Assembly: GCA_019022495.1 (NCBI GenBank)
Contig: JAFEKR010000001.1
Span: 5,022,001 to 5,086,000 of the forward strand
Reading direction: 5' to 3'
DNA from: Epichloe hybrida
Lineage: Eukaryota; Ascomycota; Sordariomycetes; Hypocreales; Clavicipitaceae
DNA: 64,000 bases
Positions 21,743 to 33,500 of this stretch are shown here, in pieces. Both the position numbers and the translations under genes were made by a program. Numbering within the stretch: the stretch's first letter is position 1; each line of letters opens with the position of its first letter. The notes beneath the pieces are model-generated. The model ran no database searches. It saw nothing but the letters and a program-made list of their open reading frames with translations, and was not told the DNA's origin.

Positions 21743-23976
21743 TCAGACGGTTTTCCCTCCACAGTCGGGAATCTTCACGCCGGGCTTGAGCTGGCGGTTC
21801 ACATCCATCAATCCCCACTTGTCCTCCCACTCCTTATCCTTCTCGTTGAATCGAATCTTCCAGGGCTCGTCGAATGCTTCGAACCAGAAGTAGTTGGTGC
21901 CGTTGGCCAGCGCTTCACATACCCAGTTCTTCATGAATGTATTCATGCCGTCGATGCTGGCAACAGAGCCAGGAGTGGATGATGTGCATACTGGAGACTC
22001 GCCACAGTTTTTACCACCAGCACTAGGCCATCCCGTTTCCGAGATGACATTCTTCGCATTATCTGCTTTCCAGAATTGTTTGTCCTTTCCAGTCCAGAAA
22101 CCATATGTCCAGCTTGCAGCAACGTCAGCCGACTGGCCTGCAAAGAATGGATGGATGTTGGCCATGACAAAGTCGCTCTTAGCGGCGAGGTCAGCAGTCC
22201 AATCGTCGCCCAGATCTGATGATGCCACGGGGAGTTTGATACCCTTGCTGGTAAAGTTGCTGCGTACCCCATCCAGCACAGCCCCCAACTGTGTGACCGT
22301 CATTTCTTTGCGGAAGAGAATTTCGTTTGCAACAATGACGCCTTCAAATGGATCGGCCCCGTACTGATCCAGGATATCCCACATTTGCGACAGCTGTCGC
22401 GCATTGGTGGTCGCGTTCTTGTCCTGCCAAACGCCCAGCCAAACTTTGACGCTTTCCTTCAGCCTGAGCTTCTCGAGGGCGTGGATCACCATCTGCGTCT
22501 GGTTGCAGTCGGTGCCGTACAGTCGGATTTTGTTCGTCAATTGGCTGAGAACCGCAACATCACGGGTAATGTTGTTCTGTGAGGGCGGGTTCTGCAGGCA
22601 GTCGGGATACTGCGTGTTAAGAGGTGTGTAATCCATGCCGGGAAACACTTTATGCAAATCTTTGTTGTTCATGAGCGCCTTTATTTCGGAGCTGTTGATA
22701 TCAAGGTCGCCATTCTTCTTGGCGTCATCTGCTGCTGACTGGCCGTCGCCACCGCCCCCTGATTTCTTGTTGCCTGCAATCATGCTGCCAACAACACCTC
22801 CTACAATGGCACCCGCAACAATCAGAAATATGAGAATAATGACGGCCCATTTCCATTTCTTGCTGCGGCCACCACTTTTACTCGGCATCCGATTGCCAGA
22901 CTTTTCCCGAGCGGATTCTGAGCCGCCGCTGCGATGATATCCTGCCATGACGAGGGTTAGACTTGTTGTGTTGGTCGAGGAATCAAAGAGGTTCTGCTGA
23001 TAAACATAAACATACCACTGCGACCTGCAACACCCCCTGCCGCTGCCGCCGCCGTCCCAGCAGCAGCGGGGCCAATCCCTGGCCTAATCCTGTCGGATTG
23101 CGGCAGGCTGAGCATCGAGTTGCGCTGGCTGGGCCTCCCGTAATGCAAGCCATCGTCTCCATCATCGGCGATTTCGTGGGGATTCACCACCCCGAGACTG
23201 GCGTCGTGATATCTTTGTGAGGAGGAAAGTCCCTGATAAGGGTCGTCTGCGAATGAGTCAGTGCCGAAGCTTCGCAAACTCCGTGCTGGTGAGTGCGTAG
23301 CTGAAGGGGTGCCGAACGGATTGAGACTCGAACGGGACCCCTGCTCAGGCAGCTGATGCTGTCCTGGACCACGGTTGTATACGGTTTCCGGCGCATATCC
23401 ACCAGGCTGTGAGCTCTGGTATCCAGAAGTTGAAGTGCTGGGATACTGCGCTCTCGACGGTGGTGGAGGCAGTCGACCTGTGCCACCATCAGCGGCAGCG
23501 TTGTAAGCACTGCCAGCCATACCACCGGCTGCATGTCCGCCGAAATTGTCCGCCTCAGGTGCCATGTTGCTTTGAGCTACGTGCTCAGCATATGGTTGGC
23601 TGTGAGCGCTTCGGCCTGAGTTTTGATTGTAGGCGGAGTATCCATTGTGATGAGGGGGGGGAGGTGGTGGTGCCGCTTCTCCGTGGTCGTATCCATAGCT
23701 GCCAGAGGAGGAGCTATCATGTTCTACATAAGGCTGATACGGTTGGTATTGTTGTTGTTGTTGCTGTTGTTGCTGCTGCTGCTGATGCATTCTGCCGGAT
23801 GCATACGGGTCCTGTGGGTAATTGGACGAGGTATTGTCGTAGTAGGGCGGTACCGGGTTAGAATAACTGTGCTCATAACCATTCCCAACGCCTGTCTGTA
23901 TTGGCATGCCATTGTATTCGGGTGGACCATCGAGAGGCTCCCTCTCGTAGGGGTCACCCGTCGGATAGCGCTGCAT
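21743..23976 (-). CDS. btgC: BtgC-like GH17 endo-1,3-beta-glucosidase, type II membrane protein
   Basis: Two exons, 23976-23016 and 22941-21743, give 719 residues with a 74-nt intron (GTATGT donor); the join reads AGRSGGYHRSGG. The first ATG is at 23976. The N-terminal 320 residues are cytosolic, Pro/Tyr/Gln-rich and disordered, with a poly-Gln tract coded by the repeat at about 23747-23785. A basic KSKKWKW precedes the single signal-anchor helix (WAVIILIFLIVAGAIVGG). The GH17 barrel follows, with the acid/base Glu in VIVANE and the nucleophile Glu in ISETGWPS. Many N-glycosylation sequons fit an extracytoplasmic catalytic domain. BtgC enzymes remodel cell-wall beta-1,3-glucan. Confidence 0.94.
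23747..23785. repeat. CAG/CAA repeat coding poly-Gln in BtgC
   Basis: A (GTT/GCT)n tract on the plus strand codes about 13 Gln in the disordered cytosolic N-terminus of the GH17 protein. Confidence 0.85.
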
Positions 23977-26900
23977 GATGGGCGAGAGATGAGGAGGGTG
24001 TTGCAAGGGATGAAGTGGCGGATCGGATCGTCAGGGAAGCCCAAGGGCAATCAAGTGCTCGTGCGCAGGGCGAAATGAATCGTCAGCGGGTGCACAAGCA
24101 CTTGATGTATCTCGAGCACGCAAAAGCGCAACAAAGTTTGATCGAAGTCTCGATTTTGACTCGTGGAATGTTGCGCGAGAAGTGACAGTTCGGTCTCACT
24201 GGTGATCTTCTATCCGAAGCCGAGAAGCAAAGGCAAGACTAGATTGCCTGGCAGAATGTAGAATGAGCGAAGTGCGCTTTCGACGCGAGGATTTGATTCT
24301 TTTTTCCCCAGGTCGTTTATCGTGAGAGTTCTGTGGCCGCAGAAGGTGTAAAGCTTGTGCTTTTTGATGGACGGCGCTGGAAGGGGGTCGCCGCGGTGAT
24401 GGAGGGAGGAGCCAGCCAGGCCAATCCGACTCTGATGGCGGCGCTAACTTGTAAACCTGCCAATAAACCGCCGAATCCAGTGATTACGGCGAGTGCGGTG
24501 CTGTTGCGACCGAGCGGCGATCAGACACAACTGCAGACCCGGAGAGACGAAGCAACGAGTTTCGAAAGGGCTCTCTGGCGTTTGCGGGGATCGAGAATCA
24601 CGACGGGCGAATGCTTCCAAAGGGCGAAATGGGCAGACAGACGGGAGACGGCAGGAGTGAAGAGTGAAGGGGATGAGGAGAGGCAGAGACCGGAGTGAGA
24701 CACAGAGTTGTTGACATATGCAGCCACGGACTAATGCAAATGCAGTGCTTGCCTTACAACAAGTTGGAGCGAGGCTGATCAGTGAGACGACGCCAGGGGG
24801 GTGAGCAGCACCGGCCAAGTCAGTTCGCATCCAGCCGCCAGTGTGGCCAGTCCACGAAACGGGTGCCCGAGTGACCTGCCAGTGCTGCCACCTGCCACCT
24901 GCCACCCAGCTGCAACACTCTATCCCAACAAAAAAAATAAAATAAAAAAAAGGGACAACCAGATGATCATGACACCGCCAGACATCCGACCAAAGATGAG
25001 ACGTTGGCCTGCGTCAGTACACTCACTGACTCGACTGAGCTACCCCTACCTACGCATTACTAACCAACCAATCAACCAACCAGCATAGCGAGGAAAGTGA
25101 TGCCTAACAACTGAGGCTGCGATACCCAACAGAACCGAGGGTGGGTTACCCATGTTTGGAACATGTCCGTCGTTGTATTACGGGGGACCAATCACATAGA
25201 ATGGTTGGCTGGGGTAATCGGGAATCTTCTCAGAGAGCCATGTTTGCATGTCACAGGTCACGAAGTTGGAGAACGTATTTTCCTCGGAGTGCTCACCCAT
25301 CTGTTCAGGGCGATAGATCAATCTTCCCCTCGAAGGGATTTTGGTTGCGGGAAATGTTTGCAAACAAGAGCAGCCTCGAGGTGGTGTCGACATGGCTGTC
25401 TTCTTCGTATGTCGATGAGGAAGAAGTTCTCATTTTTCGATCCACCGAAGGGACTCACGTACCACCTGTGTTACCGGTACGTTTGCCAATTCAAGACACT
25501 AGAAATTACAGATCGAGGAACATACAGCAGCAGGCAACGAACACAGCCACCGGCGGAAGCACGCAGTCTATTTTTGGCCCCGTCTCGAAATTTTATCAGG
25601 GGCGACCAAGAGGTGTACATCAAGGCGTCAAATAGTCGCCTGTGGCGAGTGATCCAATTCGGTCAACCGATCCTAGGAATCTTGCGACATGCCTGACACA
25701 AATTAGTTCGCGAGAGACAGCCTCGCGGATATCCGAGTCATTTTTGCTGGTGTGGCGGTATTGCTTCTTTTCTTTTACAAACGGCAGCAAGCTATCCATT
25801 ATCACTATAGCTTATCAGCTGCGATTCGTTTCCAAGACGCCAAATCAGCTGAAAAACGAATTCTTTGCCAGGTCACCGTCGAGCATACCACCAAGGAATC
25901 AATCTCACATGTTGCGCCCGCGAGAACAAAGAGTACGAACCAAACAAGAATGAAGTGCAGAGAACCAGTGAATGCAGCAGAATAATTTGAAGGCACCCTT
26001 TGCGTTTGTCAGACCAACCCAACAAGCAGTGAATGAATGGGTCGTCGTTGTGTTTACCATGGACGGTCCGCCTTCCATTCCAACCGCAATTGGCTCAGCT
26101 GCCCCCATTGCTCCGTTAATGAGGCGCATCCTTTTCAAGCGGATCAAACCTAACTATGTATACTCTCTGCGCGCTTACGGAAATGCCAGTCGTCGGCAAT
26201 CGAGCGCCTGATAATATTGTACACTAAACAACGGTGCAAACCCACAGAAATGACCGTATGAGGTCTGACACGGCCCCAGTCTCGAAACGATATGACGTGC
26301 CTCGGTCAGCTATTCGGAACAGGTTTATCCTCAGAATCGGTCAATGACTCTCTTTCCTGTCGAGCCTCTGTACGTAGCTCCCACACTTCCTTGACTGGGG
26401 TCAAATGCCCCTGGCAGGCAAACAAGTTTCCACTTGCCACGCGCCCCGCAGGCAAGAAGATATCAAGGGGAGGGATGTCACGCCCTTCAACCTACGGCCA
26501 AGTCTTCTAGAAATGGTCAACGACAGATCGTTCTACTACCAGTGCCGAGTCTGCTGCTCTTCAAGGCCGTGTCTCTTTCGCTGCGGCAACACTGCATCGC
26601 CTGACTGTTGCCCGGGGTATTAAGGGGGGATAATAATAACAAGAGCACCTTATGGCATTGTATCGCAATTGTCCCGTACCGCCGCCATGAACCTTGTTCG
26701 TCATTTCTCCGCCCGCCTCCATCACGGAGAATCAGCGCCGACAACATCCATGCTTGGAACACCCAGGGTCCCAGACACCACCACAGCTGTCCACTTGCCA
26801 AGCACCAAGCCCCTTTCTGCCCGCGTCTGTTTCCGTGGGTCAGAAAAGACAAAAGCATCTTTATCATCAGCTCGGGCTCTTCCCGCCCTGTTCCCCATGA

Positions 26901-27485
26901 TTTGATTAGACTCCAACTCGTGACCGCGGGTCTGTTTGCCGAGTCGGCACATCTGAATGCCCGTCATACGGTGGGTGTACATGTCATGCCCTGTCAGGAC
27001 TGCGCGTCCTGAATTGAGCTGCTTGTTGGCAGAGTTCGGGGTGGCAGCTTGGGTGCTCATTAGTCGCTCTGATTCCAGTATTTCCCATGGCCGATCTTCT
27101 TGTCTTTCTAGACCGACCGAGTCAACAGGCGCCGTTTCCAACGTCTGGTGCGTCTTCGATTTGCATCATCTGGCCCTGCACTATTACATAGACTTTGGAC
27201 TCGTCCAGTCCCCAGTGCCAGCTTCCCACCCTTCACCGAGTTGCTTCAGCTTGGCCGCCCGCACCCCGTCATGGAGATTCAATTTTATATCCCATTGCAT
27301 CTTGTCAGGAAGGGCAGCTCTTCTCAGTGAGTCGACTGGTCATATCGGACCCCTCACGTATATGGCTTTCGCCATGCGTGTGTGTGTGTGCGTGGCCGTG
27401 CAGTTGGCTCAACGTGGCTATTGCGACGCTTACACGGAGCCATCAGCTGCCCGGCCCTTGACCTCCCCATCATCGTCTTCGCGAG
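23977..27485. other. 3.5-kb gene-poor region, no supported gene
   Basis: The left part is the BtgC promoter and 5' UTR (pyrimidine-rich near 24295-24310). The rest shows only short frames without domains. I looked specifically for a Zn2Cys6 cluster (six spaced Cys) upstream of the 27.5-kb regulator gene in the plus frames and found none. No transposon ends or long repeats were evident by eye. Confidence 0.5.
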
Positions 27486-29327
27486 ATGTGGCCGCCGATG
27501 AGAACGCCCAGCTGGTTCATGAGAAAAGGGCGCCGCTTATACTCACAGAGCCAGATGTCAACACCATTCGATTCTCCAGTAGCGAACAGAGGGCGTACTT
27601 TGATGCATGGGCTGGCTGGCCTATCTGTTACATTTCTTAGTGGGGGGCTGAATCAGGCGCGGTTATGGACGGCGACGATGCCTCAGATGACAATGGAGGA
27701 AACCACTCTACGGTACGGTGCCATGGCCGTGGGGGCGTTGCGCAAAGCATACGAAGCCGAGAGCCCATCAGCAGAACTCGGAAACGAAAACAAACACTAT
27801 CTCAATGCTGTCATTTTCTATTGTGACGCACTGCGTCTCCAGTCGAAAGCGAAAACCACCAGGGAGGGACTGCGAACTGCATTGCTGTCGTCGCTCTTGT
27901 TCATCTGTTTCGAGGCTCAAAGAGGAAACATGCCTGCTGCACTAAAGCATGTAACCCATGGATTCAGTATGCTGAATGAGTTGGCGGCGTGTACAGACCT
28001 TGCATCAGATCTGGTCAGTATCGCCCAAGCACCGCCGGCCTTGGTTCAGGAGATTCTCGACTGTTACAAGCCTCTGGAACTGCAGTCAAGATCGTTCATG
28101 GTCTCATACAAAAAGTTCTTCCCGCCAAATCAAGCTTCTCCGGGCAAGGGGGCAGCAGCAGGGCCAATTTCAGCCACTGCCGCTGGCCATCCATACACTG
28201 CTAGTCGTGGCCTAGAACCTCAAGCAAGTCCAGCCGCAAGTTCGGACATGTCGACGCCGCTTGATGCGGACAAGAGTCCGACTTTGATAGCACCAGGGAC
28301 ATCATCTCAAACAGGTCTCCTGAGCCCGCAAAGCCAGAGCAGCAATCCAGCAACTCCCCCACAATACTCATCTCCACAAGTAGCGCGTCGATTTGGCTCC
28401 ATAGCCCCGTTCACAAAACACTCATCTTACTTCCGACCACGTCAATTCAATATTAACACGTTAGACAAACTTCCCCCGAAGTTCAGGGATCTGGAGGAGG
28501 CCCAAGGTTATTGGAGCCTCGTGCAAAAAGCCATGATCGCGTATGTCCCAATGTTGACCATGGTTACATCCAAGTTGGGCTTGACCCAAGTAGTAACCGA
28601 AGCTGAGCTCGATACGAGGCTCTCGAGCGTAAAGCACAACCCAAACATTGGCAAATTCATTGCTGAAACGCGTTATTGGCTCTCCCGTTGGGCAGAAGCT
28701 CTCGAACCTGTCTACCAAGTCATTTGCCGTAACGCGACCCACGATCCTCGAACATATCTACACGCCATCAGTCTTCGGATAGAATACGTCATACTGTACA
28801 TCTATACCACTGTCCCGCGATTCTCGGGCCTCATCACGGCCAAGAGTCTAACCCCCCAATATCGCGAGATCAACCGCCTCGCCGAGACTCTTCTCCAATC
28901 CCGGCCAAATTGCGGCTTCGCTATGGACTCAGGCTGGACTTGGCCACTCTTCATATCGTCCTTTAGTTGCCGGGATCGAAGCGTGCGCGAAGACGCCATT
29001 CGCATACTGGGCCAGTACCCAATTCGCAATGCCCTGAGGGATAGTCGAGTGTTTCGCGCCATCGCCATCCGGAACCAGGAAGTAGAAGAGCAAATTATGA
29101 CTGGGGGGACCGAACACGAACAGTGGCTACGACTAAGACGACGAGAATTGATCTTCGAGGATTTCGGCACCTCCATTGTTTACAGGTCTGCGCAGAAGAA
29201 CCACGACACAGGACAATGGGAGTTGGTTGAGGAGATCGCCGACTTCACAGTCCTCCCAGACGGACGACTAGATTGGCATAGACAGCCCGTTTCGGAGTCT
29301 GCTTCTATCTTGTCCGGAGTTTGTTAG
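27486..29327 (+). CDS. fungal-specific transcription factor-like protein (C6-type regulatory domain), apparent frameshift near the 5' end
   Basis: An open frame of 613 codons from the ATG at 27486. From about residue 45 it reads like the regulatory domain of Zn2Cys6 proteins: LSVTFLSGGLNQARLW, LRYGAMAVGALRKAY, LLFICFEAQRGN, then the C-terminal fungal-TF helical region and a Ser/Pro-rich insert. The stretch that normally precedes this domain (RFSSSEQRAYFDAWAG) is present but lies in the frame one base earlier, ending at a stop at 27638. The switch falls in a GGCT tandem duplication at 27610-27617, and removing four bases would fuse the two. No DNA-binding zinc cluster is visible upstream. It could be a decaying gene, an assembly error, or expressed only as the downstream frame with an unrelated N-terminus. 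Confidence 0.65.
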   Translation: MWPPMRTPSWFMRKGRRLYSQSQMSTPFDSPVANRGRTLMHGLAGLSVTFLSGGLNQARLWTATMPQMTMEETTLRYGAMAVGALRKAYEAESPSAELGNENKHYLNAVIFYCDALRLQSKAKTTREGLRTALLSSLLFICFEAQRGNMPAALKHVTHGFSMLNELAACTDLASDLVSIAQAPPALVQEILDCYKPLELQSRSFMVSYKKFFPPNQASPGKGAAAGPISATAAGHPYTASRGLEPQASPAASSDMSTPLDADKSPTLIAPGTSSQTGLLSPQSQSSNPATPPQYSSPQVARRFGSIAPFTKHSSYFRPRQFNINTLDKLPPKFRDLEEAQGYWSLVQKAMIAYVPMLTMVTSKLGLTQVVTEAELDTRLSSVKHNPNIGKFIAETRYWLSRWAEALEPVYQVICRNATHDPRTYLHAISLRIEYVILYIYTTVPRFSGLITAKSLTPQYREINRLAETLLQSRPNCGFAMDSGWTWPLFISSFSCRDRSVREDAIRILGQYPIRNALRDSRVFRAIAIRNQEVEEQIMTGGTEHEQWLRLRRRELIFEDFGTSIVYRSAQKNHDTGQWELVEEIADFTVLPDGRLDWHRQPVSESASILSGVC

Positions 29328-29940
29328 TAGATTATAGCATAAGAGACCCCATGAGTGCTAGGCCCGGAATGATGCAAACTGGGTTAGAGCTTGAAGAAGG
29401 AGCAAACGGTTCTTGAAAGGAGAAAAAGTGGGACCATGCATAATGTTCGATTCAGGCTTGGATCTTTGAATGTTCATGGGTCGCTGACCTCAAAAGGTTG
29501 GTTGCATCAGCGAGACAAATAGGAAAGGATTATATGGCTAGACGGCTGTATGATGTTCAATGAACGTATTTCTTTTCTGTTCGCAAAGTACAGGAATTAT
29601 TCCTAGGGTCATTTAGGACGTGCAGAGTACTTCTTAAGCACACTAACCAAAATTGATGTGAGAGCACGAATGTTTCACAGAGTTATTACGGAGCACGTTT
29701 AACAAACAATCTCGACGATCTGGGATTATTTGTCACAATAATGCTAATCCATGTGTAATAGTGTATCTGAGCTGAAGTAAAGGATGTCTGCTGGCCATCC
29801 TTCGGGCTACATGCCGAGAGACAAAAGAGTATCCTGCATATGAAGACTTTGGCCGTGAGAAGTGAGGTCCAGACGATTTTATTCATGGCAGGTTGCGTAG
29901 CAGGTATATTGTTTACTACGAGGTGCATCACCAATCACAA
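29328..29940. other. intergenic, 3' flank of the regulator gene and 5' flank of the tRNA
   Basis: AT-rich, no coding frame supported. Confidence 0.55.
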
Positions 29941-30022
29941 GCGTAATTGGTTTAGTGGTAAAATTCTCCGTTGCCATCCGAGCAACGTCGGGGAGCCCTG
30001 GGTTCGATTCCCAGATTACGCA
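29941..30022 (+). tRNA. tRNA-Gly (GCC) with an 11-nt intron
   Basis: Acceptor arms GCGTAAT (29941-29947) and ATTACGC (30015-30021) pair fully, with discriminator A at 30022. The A box (TGGTTTAGTGG) and B box (GGTTCGATTCC) are good pol III promoters. The anticodon stem CTCCG (29966-29970) pairs with CGGGG (29989-29993). The loop TTGCCA places anticodon GCC at 29973-29975. Eleven extra bases (29977-29987) follow position 37, the standard site for nuclear tRNA introns. The T-arm CTGGG/CCCAG is perfect. A T5 run at about 30032-30036 serves as the pol III terminator. Confidence 0.93.
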
Positions 30023-30031
30023 GCGGTTCTA

Positions 30032-30036
30032 TTTTT
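30032..30036 (+). terminator. pol III T5 terminator of tRNA-Gly
   Basis: Run of five T ten bases downstream of the tRNA 3' end, the usual distance for RNA polymerase III termination. Confidence 0.7.
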
Positions 30037-30394
30037 GCCAAGTTTACCTCGGACTCTTTCTGTCGACTCATGAGTCATCTTGGTTCATGTAAGAGTATAA
30101 TGCCAAGTTGTTTTGCTTTTTTTAACCTAATGCATGCTTTTCTATATTTTTTATTTTTACATATCCTTCGTATCTATGTATCCTTACAGTGGGTGTGTGT
30201 AGATGATTGCTACGAGAATATTCATTTTCTCTATTATGGAAAACGACTGATACCATACCTCGATTCAAGTGAGGCTGTTCAGAGACAAAATTTGAATCAT
30301 CAAATCATAGGCGTCTCATAACAGAGGCAGGCTCACGAACTTATTCGTTTGCCATTCGGAAGCGGGACGTCTTTTCGCGCCGCTACCCGCTTGG

Positions 30395-30475
30395 CACTGC
30401 CAGCCTCTTGGCACTGCCAGCCGCTTGACTGCTAGCCGCTTGACACTGCTAGCCGCTTGACACTGCCAGTTCTCA
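30395..30475. repeat. minisatellite, imperfect 17-20 bp units (GCCGCTTGACACTGCTA)
   Basis: About four to five degenerate head-to-tail copies of a unit built from CCGCTTG(A/G)CACTGC(C/T)AG, ending about 115 bp upstream of the helicase start codon. Confidence 0.8.
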
Positions 30476-30591
30476 TTCACAGCTGCCAACTAGTGGCATT
30501 GATATGAGTCCCCCTGAACAAAATTTAGACTTGACCTAACAACTATTCTTCTTGACCTTTGCAACGCCAAGCATCTGCTTCTATATGTATC

Positions 30592-33500
30592 ATGTCATCT
30601 TTTGTGGACTTTTTTGGCAGCAGCAACCAAATCTCTCTTAGCAGCTGGCTTGAACAAAGCGAGATACCTCTCGCGGATGAGTTGACGGCCCAAGAACCAC
30701 CTAAGCTACCGCTAAACGATTTTGAAAGCAGACACCAGATAAGAGACCAGTATATCGAGACTCAATATCGTCTACACCGATTTGAAGCGACGGAACCTCT
30801 CCGTCGTGCCATCCAAACCTATCGCAGGTCATCCTCGCCAGGTGACACAAGCATCAAATTTGACTCCGTCAATCTTTATACAAAGGTAGCTTGCCTAGAC
30901 TGGTCACATCGCATTGCTGTTATTGACCTCATGATAAGGTTCACGCGACTGGCTACGCCCTTGGCAGCCACGGGGCCACCCAACGTCTTTCCATCGGGCA
31001 ATTCCCTCATCACTTCCTGCTGAGTGATGAAGAAAACGATAAGGCTGATGAAGCCGACGAAGTCGAGCACTTGACACCCGGCACTCTGCTAGCACTATCG
31101 GCAGACCACTTTAGACGCACTTGCCATGTAGCAATCGTGGCTGAGAATGACGGCTTACTCGTGGAACCACCTTACATCGATGTCTTCTAGGCGAAGCAAG
31201 ATGATATGGTTGCCGATCCGACCGTTGAACTGGTCATGCTGGAGCCAACAGTTGGTTATTTTGAGTCTTTGAGGCATACAATGGTTGGACTACAGATCGA
31301 GTCCTCTTATCGGTATGTGTTTTCTTGGCTACTTGTCCTCACATGATCGTCACTGTTAAAACCTCAAGATGTCTGTTGAGTACATATTTATTTGAACCCA
31401 AGCCTGGCTCAGTATCCACCCCTAAATATCTTCGAGAAGCCCGAAAAGGACAGCCTTCGACCCCCAGCATAGTCAAAAGCCTTGATCGGTCCCAGTTTAA
31501 TGCATTCAAAAGAGCAACAACCGAAGAACTTGCGCTGATCCAAGGACCTCCTGGCACGGGAAAAACCTTCACATCCAACATTATTCTTCAGAGTCTTGTT
31601 GATACTAAATGTCTCCCGAGCTCTCCGATCATTGTTGTCGCACAAACAAATCATGCAGTAGATCAGCTCATGAAGAAGTTTATCAACGATAGGGGTTCTG
31701 AAACCGTGGTCCGACTTGGTGGACGAGGCAGCGACGAGATGAAGGACTTCTCCTTAGGTCAACGCATGCAGAATACACGAAACTTTCGAGGACAGTCAAT
31801 CGGGTACTACAAAGCAAAACTCAAGAAGATCATTTCATGCATTGAAGAGGCTAGCAGTCAAGCTATCAGAGAGATCAGTGCTATCACTCTCAAAGATTAT
31901 GGTCTTCTTAGCGCTGCGCAATACGATTCACTTGTAGACGATGATGATTGGGAGTCATCTGAAACCCAAAAGCTGGTACAAGCCAATCCTATTTTGACCT
32001 GGCTTGGAAATGCTCCCCTTTGCTCTGCATCCAACCGAGAGCAGAAGGAAGACCAAGGCTTAAAGTCGAGGCAGAGCGACAAAAAAGAAATCTGCTTTGT
32101 GCCATTATCACTTCCTCCATCGAGATTGCCCAGTGAGGACTACGCCAAGTATTTGCTCAACAAAGTTACGAACTTGTACGACATTGCGCCAGGGCAAAGG
32201 TCACATGTCTATCAGTACTTGCTCACCAAGCTCCATGGCATCGTAAACCCGCAATCGGGCGTTGCCGAGCTTCTAGCATCATACACTGCGACCTGCAAAT
32301 TCATGAACAGGGTCAGGGAAATGAATCGGGTTCAGTTTCTACAGACGGGGGGGTTCGAGGTCATCGCGTGCACAGCAACGGGGCTACTTAAATATCGAAA
32401 CATAATCTCCGGACTTCGGCCGCGGGTCCTGCTGATGGAGGAGGCTGCCGAGATTCGCGAAGCCGACACGATGGCCGCATGCCTACGCTTTCCGACTTTG
32501 GAGCACATCATTCTTCTTGGTGATCATCAGCAGTTACAGCCCCACGCCAACTTGCATGAGCTATCCCAGGATCCGTATCGTATCAACATCTCCATGTTCG
32601 AACGCTTGATCAAGATCGGCATTTCACATCAGACGTTACTGGAACAACGACGCATGATTCCCCGCTTGCGGCGTATCGTGCAGTTATTCTACCCAAATGT
32701 GTTTGACTCGCCAAGCATCATGAAGCTTTGCAAAGTCGTGCCAGGCGTCCTCGAGCCACTGTGGTGGTTCCAGCATGACTGGGAGGAGACACGATCGCAG
32801 TCAGGCCTTGACAGCACATCGATCGAGAACCTCATGGAGGCCAGAATGATAGTGTTTTTCGTTCAGTATCTTGTGGCTGTTCAAAAAATCCACCCCGCGC
32901 GAATCACAGTGCTGACATTCTACAACGGCCAGGTGAAGCTCATCAAGGGCGAACTTGCGAGGAACGAGTGTCTCGCAAGTCATGCCACTACCATAGAATG
33001 GTCCGTCAGAACAGTAGACGGCTTTCAGGGAGAGGAGAACGACATCATTCTGCTATCCTTGGTGCGAGGTCCAAATGGAGTGCCAGGTTTTCTTTCCTCA
33101 GACAATCGCGCAATCGTTGCATTAAGCCGCGCAAGACTCGGATTGTACATCTTTGGACACCAAGACGTTTTGCTCAAGCACCCAAAAAGTCGGCAGACCT
33201 GGGAGAAGGTGATTCATGATTTGAGGGGACACAGCGGACGGGTTATGCCTTTGCGTATGAATGACGAAGATGTTCGTGTCCGCAACCTTGATCATTGGAA
33301 ACAGGTTTGGCGGAAAAACAGATCGACAAGACCAGGTGCAGTGGGCGGCCACGATTCTCCCAGTCGAAGCTCTTCTAGTGCTCTTCCTTCCGAGAATGAA
33401 GTCAGAGAAGATACAGTAAGGGATGACGCAAGGAAGAGAAAAAGCACAAGAAAAGGGAGAGAAAAGCCATTGTGCCCAGACAGTCTTCCCTCGGCGATTG

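Larger units (their letters stand above)
30023..30591. other. intergenic between tRNA-Gly and helicase gene
   Basis: AT-rich, with the minisatellite at about 30395-30475 near its right end. No gene seen. Confidence 0.55.

Noticed and set aside
26405..26623. Cys-rich short frame (YQCRVCC...CCPGY) considered as the missing zinc cluster
   Set aside because: Cysteine spacing does not fit Zn2Cys6 and the frame ends 860 bp before the TF domain with no good splice path.
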